This document shows, one piece after another, positions 57,933-64,000 of a stretch of 64,000 nt of DNA. The notes under the pieces are model-generated. The model searched no databases and was not told the origin of the DNA. It saw only the letters and a list, made by a program, of their open reading frames with translations. The stretch is from Xenophilus arseniciresistens (GTDB lineage: Bacteria; Pseudomonadota; Gammaproteobacteria; Burkholderiales; Burkholderiaceae_C): positions 1 to 64,000 of the forward strand of contig NZ_JAQIPB010000001.1 of the NCBI RefSeq assembly GCF_028023875.1, read 5' to 3'. Position numbers and translations under genes: made by a program. Positions within the stretch are counted from its first letter, which is position 1. Every line of letters starts with the position of its first letter.

Positions 57933-59042
57933 TCAGCGTGCCGCGTCCCCGGCCTGCAGCTCGCGCACCAGCGCGTCCAGCCCCGCCTGCGTGAGCTGCT
58001 GCGCCAGCGGCCGCGTCAGCCCCCAGGTGGACAGCGCGGCCATGTGGCCGCGATCCGGATAGGGTGCGGCCAGCCAGTCGGGCGTGCCGCGCGCGTGCAG
58101 CGCCGTGGCGGGCAGAGGATGAAGCGAGGCCACGCGCCCGGCCTGCCCGGCCAGCAGTTGCGCCAGCCCGGCCTGCGCCGGATGAAAGACCAGTTGCACC
58201 GGCCCCAAGCCCTGCGCATCGAGCCATTCGTCCAGCACCCGCGCGTGCCATGCGATGTCATGGCCGACGCTCTTCTTGGGCTTGTCGCTGCGGCCATGGC
58301 CGATCAGGTCGGGGACCAGCAGGCGCCGCCGGGGCAGGCGCGCCCACAGGCCCTGGTACAGCGCGCCCCATTGGCCCGGGCCATGCAGGCACAGCACGGC
58401 GGCTTGCGTGTCGTCGTGCGCCAGCTGCGCTTCGTTGTCCAGCCAGACCATGCGCAGCCCGCCCAGGCTGGGCAGCCCGGCCGTCGCGCGCAATTGTGCG
58501 GGCGGCGCAAAGGCGTCGAAACGCGCCTCGGGCGTGCGCAAGGCGTCGTCGCGCAGAGGCTGGGCGCGGGCGCGGGCCTCGGCGCGGCGGGTCTGGAAGA
58601 AGGCCTGCAGCGGCTGCGCGCATTCCTGCGCCAGCAGCCCGCCCTGCACCTCGGTGTGCGGGTTCAGCGCCGGCTGCGCGAACAGGTCCAGCACCGAGCC
58701 GGCCGCGCCGGTGCGCGGATCGGCCGCGCCGAACACCACGCGCGCCAGCCGCGCGTGCAGCATGGCCCCCGCGCACATGGGGCAGGGTTCCAGCGTCACG
58801 AACAGCTCGCAGTCTTCCAGCCGGTAGTTGCCGATGGCCTGCGCGGCCGCGCGCAGCGCGTTGACTTCGGCATGGCCCGTGGGGTCGTGCGCCGCAATGG
58901 GGGTGTTGCGGCCCGTGGCCAGCAGTTGCCCCTGGCGCACCACCACCGCGCCCACGGGCACCTCGCCGGCCTCAGCCGCCGCCTGGGCCTGCGCCAGGGC
59001 CAGCCGCATCCAGTGTTCGTCGCCGGGTCCGCTCACAGGCAC
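57933..59042 (-). CDS. tadA: tRNA adenosine(34) deaminase fused to a degenerate alpha/beta-hydrolase domain
   Basis: TadA makes inosine at the wobble position of tRNA-Arg. Residues 1-170 are an ordinary TadA: HAE with His57 and proton shuttle Glu59, and EPCPMC with Cys87 and Cys90 holding zinc. Residues ~185-369 form a second domain like an alpha/beta hydrolase: VLCLHGPGQWGALYQG, LLVPDLIGHGRSDKPKK and LVFHPAQAGLAQLLA. The nucleophile position there is Pro288 instead of Ser/Asp, so this domain is probably not catalytic. It is followed by ldcA (23 bp). Length is about twice that of E. coli TadA. Confidence 0.92.
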   Translation of the reverse strand: MPVSGPGDEHWMRLALAQAQAAAEAGEVPVGAVVVRQGQLLATGRNTPIAAHDPTGHAEVNALRAAAQAIGNYRLEDCELFVTLEPCPMCAGAMLHARLARVVFGAADPRTGAAGSVLDLFAQPALNPHTEVQGGLLAQECAQPLQAFFQTRRAEARARAQPLRDDALRTPEARFDAFAPPAQLRATAGLPSLGGLRMVWLDNEAQLAHDDTQAAVLCLHGPGQWGALYQGLWARLPRRRLLVPDLIGHGRSDKPKKSVGHDIAWHARVLDEWLDAQGLGPVQLVFHPAQAGLAQLLAGQAGRVASLHPLPATALHARGTPDWLAAPYPDRGHMAALSTWGLTRPLAQQLTQAGLDALVRELQAGDAAR

Positions 59043-59159
59043 CCCGGCTTGGCGGTGGTCAGGAAGACGGGCAGGAAAAGCGGCGGCGGCATGCCGCGAT
59101 TGTCAGGGCTCGACCCGCCCGGGGCAGCGCCGGCGCGGTGCGCGCAGAATCCGGCCCCG

Positions 59160-60251
59160 ATGAACGATGTGCAGCAGGCCTCCTTGTTCGGCGACGACCC
59201 CGCGCCGCCCGCCGTGGCACCGCCCGTGGCCCCGCCGCAGGAAGCGCCTTCGCCGCCCAAGCGCAAGGCGCGGGCCGGCGCGGGCGCGCAGGTGCAGCCC
59301 GCTGCGCCGGGCGCGCAGCTGCAGGCGCTGGCCGGCACCCTGCCTTCGCGCCTGCACCTGGGCACTTCGTCGTGGCACTTTCCGGGCTGGCAAGGCCTGG
59401 TCTGGGAAGGCGCGCATGCGCAGCCCACGCTGTCGCGGCACGGCCTCAAGGCCTATGCGCAGCACCCGCTGCTGCGCAGCGTGAGCCTGGACCGCGGCTT
59501 CTACCGTCCGCTGACGGCCAGCCAGTACGCGCAGTACGCCGCGCAGGTGCCGCCGCATTTCCGCTTCGTGGTCAAGGCCCCCAGCCTGGTCTGCGATGCA
59601 CTGGTGCGCGGCGAGGATGGCCGCGCCCTGCAGCCCAATCCCGCCTTCCTGGACCCGGCCCTGGCCATCGAGAGCTTCGTGCGGCCCGCGCTGGAGGGCC
59701 TGGGCTCGCATGTGGGCGCGCTGGTGTTCCAGATCAGCCCCCTGCCCCTGGCGCTGCTGGCCGAACCCGAGGCGCTGCTGCAGCGGCTGGCCGCCCTGCT
59801 CCATGCGCTGCCCGCGCTGCGCCCGGTCGCGCCCGACGCGGTGGTGGCCGTGGAAGTGCGCGATGCGGCCTGGCTCACGCCGGCCTTTGCCGAGGTGCTG
59901 AGGCGCGCGGGAGCCACCTATTGCCTGGGCCTGCACCCGAAGCTGCCGCCCATCGAGCAGCAGTTGCCCGTGCTGCGGGCCCTGTGGCCCGGCCCGCTGG
60001 TGTGCCGCTGGAACCTGAACCGCCTGCACGGCGCCTACGGCTACGAGGAGGCCAGGGGTCTTTACGAGCCCTTCGACCGCCTGGTCGATCCGGACCCGGC
60101 CACGCGCGCCGTGCTGGCGCGCGTGGTGGCGGGCACCACCCGTGCCGGCCACAACGCCTATGTGTGCATCAACAACAAGGCCGAGGGCAGCGCGCCGCTG
60201 AGCGTGCAGGCGCTGGCCGAGGAAGTGCTGCGCCTGCAGCAGGCGCCTTGA
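59160..60251 (+). CDS. DUF72 family protein
   Basis: The 363-residue product has a Pro/Ala-rich N-terminal stretch (residues ~14-55) and then the DUF72 TIM-barrel-like domain: LHLGTSSWHFPGWQGLVWE, SVSLDRGFYRPL, FRFVVKAPSLV, VAVEVRDAAWLTPAFAEVL and the final AGHNAYVCINNKAEGSAPLS. Function is unknown, though the family has been linked to nucleic-acid or sugar-phosphate metabolism only speculatively. The start ATG is at 59160 (MNDVQQASLFGD). It is divergent from tadA (117 bp) and convergent with the MHS transporter gene (6 bp). Confidence 0.85.
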   Translation: MNDVQQASLFGDDPAPPAVAPPVAPPQEAPSPPKRKARAGAGAQVQPAAPGAQLQALAGTLPSRLHLGTSSWHFPGWQGLVWEGAHAQPTLSRHGLKAYAQHPLLRSVSLDRGFYRPLTASQYAQYAAQVPPHFRFVVKAPSLVCDALVRGEDGRALQPNPAFLDPALAIESFVRPALEGLGSHVGALVFQISPLPLALLAEPEALLQRLAALLHALPALRPVAPDAVVAVEVRDAAWLTPAFAEVLRRAGATYCLGLHPKLPPIEQQLPVLRALWPGPLVCRWNLNRLHGAYGYEEARGLYEPFDRLVDPDPATRAVLARVVAGTTRAGHNAYVCINNKAEGSAPLSVQALAEEVLRLQQAP

Positions 60252-60257
60252 GCACCC

Positions 60258-61592
60258 TCAGTCGTCGCGGGTTTCGAGCGCGCGGTTGAGCACCAGCGCC
60301 GCCAGCGTGCAGGCCGCGCCCGAGAGCAGGTAGACGCTGACATAGCCCAGCCCGAAGTGCGCCGACAGACCCAGCGCCACCAGCGGGGCGAAGGCCGCAC
60401 CCACCAGCCAGGCGATGTCCGAGGTCAGCGCGGCGCCGGTGTAGCGGTAGCGCGGCGCGAAGTTGGCCGTGACGGTGCCCGAGGCCTGGCCGTAGGACAG
60501 GCCCAGCAGCACGAAGCCCAGCAGGATGAAGACGTCCTGGCCGAGGTTGCCGCCGTCCAGCAGCGTGGGCGCGAAGCCGCTGAAGACCGCGATCATGGCC
60601 GCCAGCGCGCCCAGCGTGTTGCGCCGGCCGAAGCGGTCGGCGATCCAGCCCGAGGCCACGATGGCGCCCGCACACAGGAAACCACCCACCACCTGGATCA
60701 GCAGGAAGCCCGTGATCGACTGCTGGGAGAACAGCTGGATCCACGACAGCGGGAACACCGTCACCAGGTGGAACAGCGCGTAGCTGGCCAGTGCCGCAAA
60801 GGCACCGAGGAACACGTTGTGGCCCTGGTGGCTGATCAGCTCACGCGCGCTCACAGGCTCCAGTTCGCGCTGCTCGAGCAGGTCTTCATATTCCTGCGAA
60901 GCCACCAGCCGCAGCCGGGCAAAGAGGGCCACCACGTTGATCGCGAAGGCCACGAAGAAGGGATAGCGCCAGCCCCAATCCAGGAAGTCCTCGGCCGACA
61001 GGCTGCCGTACAGGTAGGCAAACAGCGCGCTCGCCAGAATGAAGCCCACGGGCGCGCCCAGTTGCCCCACCATCGCGTACCAGCCGCGCTTGCCTTCGGG
61101 CGCATTCATGGCCAGCAGCGAAGGCAGGCCGTCCCAGGAGCCGCCCGTGGCCATGCCCTGGCCGATGCGCAGCAGCGCCAGCAGGTACACGGCGTTCATG
61201 CCGATGCTGTCGTAGCCGGGCAGGAAGGCCATGCCCGCCGTGCAGCTGCCCAGCAGGAACAGCGCCAGCGTCAGCTTGGTGGCGCGGCCCCAGCGACGCT
61301 GCACCGCCATGGACAGCACCGTGCCGAAGGGCCGGGCCACGAAGGCCAGGGCGAAGAGCGCGAAGGACAGCAAGGTGCCCGTGAGGCGCTGCTCCAGCGG
61401 GAAGAACACGGCCGGAAAGACCAGCACGGCCGCGATGCCGAAGACGAAGAAATCGAAATACTCGGACGTCCGGCCGATCACCACTCCCACGGCAATGTCG
61501 CCCGGCGCCACCTGGTGTTCGCGCTCCGGTGCCTGACCGCCATGGGAGTCCAGGGAAGCGCCATGGGCGGTGGCGTAACTGATACCTGTCAT
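60258..61592 (-). CDS. MFS transporter, metabolite:H+ symporter (MHS) type
   Basis: The 444-residue product has twelve membrane segments and the MHS subfamily opening VVIGRTSEYFDFFVFGIAAV, then the MFS loop-2 pattern ARPFGTVLSMAVQRRWGRAT, GQGMATGGSWDG and SGWIADRFGRRNTLG (loop 8-9). Substrates in this group are organic acids, osmolytes or shikimate and cannot be predicted here. Start ATG at 61592 (MTGISYATAHG). It is divergent from cyoA with a 204-bp gap that should hold both promoters; no consensus element stands out. Confidence 0.86.
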   Translation of the reverse strand: MTGISYATAHGASLDSHGGQAPEREHQVAPGDIAVGVVIGRTSEYFDFFVFGIAAVLVFPAVFFPLEQRLTGTLLSFALFALAFVARPFGTVLSMAVQRRWGRATKLTLALFLLGSCTAGMAFLPGYDSIGMNAVYLLALLRIGQGMATGGSWDGLPSLLAMNAPEGKRGWYAMVGQLGAPVGFILASALFAYLYGSLSAEDFLDWGWRYPFFVAFAINVVALFARLRLVASQEYEDLLEQRELEPVSARELISHQGHNVFLGAFAALASYALFHLVTVFPLSWIQLFSQQSITGFLLIQVVGGFLCAGAIVASGWIADRFGRRNTLGALAAMIAVFSGFAPTLLDGGNLGQDVFILLGFVLLGLSYGQASGTVTANFAPRYRYTGAALTSDIAWLVGAAFAPLVALGLSAHFGLGYVSVYLLSGAACTLAALVLNRALETRDD

Positions 61593-61796
61593 CGTCGCAG
61601 TCTCCTCGTCAATGCGTTCTCTCAAAGTTCCCTGAGGGTCCCTGCGAAGCACTATATAGCTTGCCGGACCGGGTTTGCGGCTGGCGTGGGACAAAACGTC
61701 CAATCGATGCGCCCTCGGGTGCAGGTTACATTTCCAGCGTTTTGTGCAACCCGGGTTAACACTGGGTCCAGCCGTCGACTCCTCCCTCCTCGTTCC

Positions 61797-62792
61797 ATGC
61801 CACTGAACCACCTCCGCGCACCGCTCGCGCTTGCCGCCGCCGCCCTGCTGGCCGGCTGCAGCAAGCTCGTCGTGCTCAATCCCGCCGGTGACATTGCCGC
61901 CCAGCAAGGCAAGCTGGTCGTCATCGCCACCGTTCTGATGCTGCTGATCATCGTGCCGGTGATCATCCTGACCCTGCTGTTCGCCTGGCGCTACCGCCAG
62001 AACAGCAAGCATTCGGACGAGGAGTACGCGCCCGACTGGCATCACTCCACCAAGCTGGAGCTGGTGATCTGGTCGGCGCCGCTGGTCATCATCATCGCGC
62101 TGGGCGCGCTGACCTGGATCAGCACCCACAAGCTGGACCCCTATCGCCCGCTGGACCGCATCGCCGTGGGCAAGCCCCTGGCCGAAGGCGTCAAGCCGCT
62201 GGAAGTGCAGGTGGTGTCGCTGGACTGGAAGTGGCTGTTCTTCTACCCCGAGCAGGGCATCGCGACGGTCAATGAAGTGGCCGCCCCCGTGGACCGCCCC
62301 ATCCTGTTCAAGCTGACCTCCAGCCACACGATGAACGCGTTCTACGTGCCCGACCTGGCCGGCATGATCTACACCATGCCCGGCATGCAGACCGAGCTGA
62401 ACGCCGTGATCAACAAGCCCGGTGAGTACAAGGGCATGTCCTCGCACTACAGCGGCGCGGGCTTCTCGGGCATGCACTTCAAGTTCCATGGCCTGAGCAA
62501 CGAAGACTTCGCCAAGTGGGTGGCCAAGGCCAAGACCGAAGGCCAGCCGCTCACGCGCGAGGCCTACCGCGAGCTGGCCAAGCCCAGCGAGCGCAACCCC
62601 GTGGCGCGCTTCTCCACCGTGGAAGACGGCCTCTACAACCGCGTGCTGAACCTGTGCGTGGAAGACGGCCAGCCCTGCATGCACGAAATCATGCACAAGG
62701 ACGCCACGCGCAACCGCGCCCATGCCGCCGAGCGCGCGCTCACGACTGCAGCCGCGCAGTCGATCTGCACGCCCGAGACCCTCATCGAGTGA
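61797..62792 (+). CDS. cyoA: cytochrome o ubiquinol oxidase subunit II
   Basis: CyoA is the membrane-anchored subunit II of the bo3 oxidase. The 331-residue product has a lipoprotein signal with LLAGC (about 17-21), two membrane helices (around 40-65 and 87-110), and the periplasmic cupredoxin-like domain: [54 protein letters not shown]. The CuA cysteines of cytochrome c oxidases are absent, as expected for a quinol oxidase. cyoB starts 6 bp after its stop. Confidence 0.95.
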   Translation: MPLNHLRAPLALAAAALLAGCSKLVVLNPAGDIAAQQGKLVVIATVLMLLIIVPVIILTLLFAWRYRQNSKHSDEEYAPDWHHSTKLELVIWSAPLVIIIALGALTWISTHKLDPYRPLDRIAVGKPLAEGVKPLEVQVVSLDWKWLFFYPEQGIATVNEVAAPVDRPILFKLTSSHTMNAFYVPDLAGMIYTMPGMQTELNAVINKPGEYKGMSSHYSGAGFSGMHFKFHGLSNEDFAKWVAKAKTEGQPLTREAYRELAKPSERNPVARFSTVEDGLYNRVLNLCVEDGQPCMHEIMHKDATRNRAHAAERALTTAAAQSICTPETLIE

Positions 62793-62798
62793 CCCTCA

Positions 62799-64000
62799 TG
62801 TCCGTAGCTGAACACACTTCCGCGCCCGCCCATTGGCTGCTGGGCCGCATCACCTGGGACTCGATCCCCATGGCGCACGAGCCCATCGTGCTCGTGACCT
62901 TCATCGCCGTGGTGCTCGGCGGCCTGGCCATGCTGGGCGTGATCACCAAGTTCCGCCTCTGGGGCCCGCTGTGGCACGACTGGTTCTGCAGCATCGACCA
63001 CAAGAAGATCGGCATCATGTACATGGTGCTGGGCATCGTGATGCTGCTGCGCGGCTTTGCCGACGCCATCATGATGCGCCTGCACCAGGCCATGGCCTTT
63101 GGCGACAACATGGGCTATTTGCCGCCGCACCACTACGACCAGATCTTCACCGCCCACGGCGTGATCATGATCTTCTTCGTGGCGATGCCGCTGGTCACGG
63201 GCCTGATGAACTACCTCGTGCCGCTGCAGATCGGCGCGCGCGACGTGGCCTTCCCCTTCCTGAACAACTTCAGCTTCTGGATGACCACGGCCGGCGCCAT
63301 CCTCGTGATGGTCTCGCTGTTCCTCGGCGAGTTCTCCACCTCGGGCTGGCTGGCGCTGTCGAACCTGGGCCACCAGAACCCCGGCGTGGGGCTGGACTAC
63401 TACATCTGGGCGCTGCAGATCGCCGGGGTGGGCACCACGCTCTCGGGCATCAACCTGCTGGTGACCATCGTCAAGATGCGCGCGCCCGGCATGGACCTGA
63501 TGAAGATGCCCGTCTTCGTCTGGACCTCGCTGTGCACCAACGCGCTGATCGTCGCCTCGTTCCCGGTGCTGACGGCAGCCCTGGTGCTGATGTCGCTGGA
63601 CCGCTACGTCGGCACGAACTTCTTCACCAACACGCTGGGCGGCAACCCCATGCTGTACGTGAACCTGATCTGGATCTGGGGCCACCCCGAGGTCTACATC
63701 CTGGTGCTGCCGGCCTTCGGGATCTTCTCGGAAGTCGTGGCCACCTTCAGCCGCAAGCGCCTGTTCGGCTACACCTCGATGGTCTACGCCACGGTGTGCA
63801 TCACCATCCTGTCGTATGTGGTGTGGCTGCACCACTTCTTCACCATGGGCTCGGGCGCCAGCGTGAACGCCTTCTTCGGCATCACGACCATGATCATCTC
63901 GATCCCCACGGGCGCGAAGATCTTCAACTGGCTCTTCACCATGTACCGCGGCCGCATCAAGTTCGAAGTGCCGATGCTGTGGACCGTGGGCTTCATGGTC
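62799..64000 (+). CDS. cyoB: cytochrome o ubiquinol oxidase subunit I (5' part, cut by window end)
   Basis: The frame from the ATG at 62799 ([20 protein letters not shown]) runs 400 codons without stop to the window edge; the full protein is ~660 residues. It is a haem-copper oxidase subunit [36 protein letters not shown] with the low-spin haem His, [19 protein letters not shown] with the CuB His and cross-linked Tyr, and [11 protein letters not shown] with the two further CuB His. The oxidase reduces O2 to water using ubiquinol and pumps protons. The rest of the cyo operon is expected beyond the window. Confidence 0.95.

Overview
The window is high-GC DNA (about two-thirds G+C by eye), densely packed with genes and with short gaps. 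Gene content and order (hda-pcnB-folK beside purM, an rpsT/murJ divergent pair, tadA fused to a hydrolase-like domain, a LuxI-RsaM-LuxR quorum-sensing locus, and cyo-type oxidase genes) point to a beta-proteobacterium of the order Burkholderiales, most likely family Comamonadaceae (Acidovorax/Delftia/Comamonas-like). This placement is inferred from protein resemblance and not from a search. It reads as chromosome: most genes are housekeeping or catabolic, with small accessory insertions.

Layout. 1-3 kb: the tail of an IS110-type transposase gene, then folK, pcnB and hda on the minus strand. 3.3-8.4 kb: purM, a PerM-type permease, an uncharacterised radical-SAM gene overlapping a DNA-methyltransferase/nucleotidyltransferase fusion, and a DJ-1/PfpI protein. 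8.4-13.7 kb (minus): a YccS-type membrane protein, a VOC protein, a SirB1-type protein and murJ. 13.8-17.5 kb: rpsT with promoter and terminator, DUF3579, argD, argF and a YkgJ protein. 17.5-23.1 kb: an accessory restriction-modification island (HTH protein, type III-like Mod and Res) whose recognition segment has clearly lower GC. 23.2-27.5 kb: kynB, a RidA protein, an aromatic/aspartate aminotransferase, kynA and a lipoprotein hydrolase. 27.8-29.9 kb: the luxI-rsaM-luxR locus with a lux-box-like site. 30-39 kb: an FAD monooxygenase, acnA, an XRE/MmyB regulator with an operator-like palindrome, and fadE. 39-52 kb: a purine-type permease with a LysR regulator, a dicarboxylate/amino-acid carrier with a GntR regulator, an AI-2E-family permease, then LysR and gcl-hyi-glxR plus maeB. 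52-64 kb: a peptidoglycan-peptidase-like gene broken at a C8 tract with a secreted partner, a thioesterase, fumC with a Fur-box-like site, a cyclase-FHA protein, ldcA, the tadA fusion, DUF72, an MHS transporter, cyoA and the 5' part of cyoB, which runs off the end.

How genes work together. argD-argF serve arginine synthesis. kynA and kynB perform the first two steps of tryptophan breakdown; kynU is not in the window. The permease near 40 kb and gcl-hyi-glxR would fit purine-derived glyoxylate use ending in glycerate, with MaeB, AcnA and FumC as central carbon enzymes.

Most unusual signals: (1) two copies of a ~168-bp imperfect palindrome that share a 50-bp core but have different outer arms, each arm still complementary to its own partner; (2) the radical-SAM plus methyltransferase-nucleotidyltransferase pair; (3) the C8-tract frameshift that removes a predicted metal-binding histidine; (4) the TadA fusion with a degenerate hydrolase domain; (5) several candidate operators next to their likely regulators. 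No tRNA, rRNA or CRISPR array was seen.
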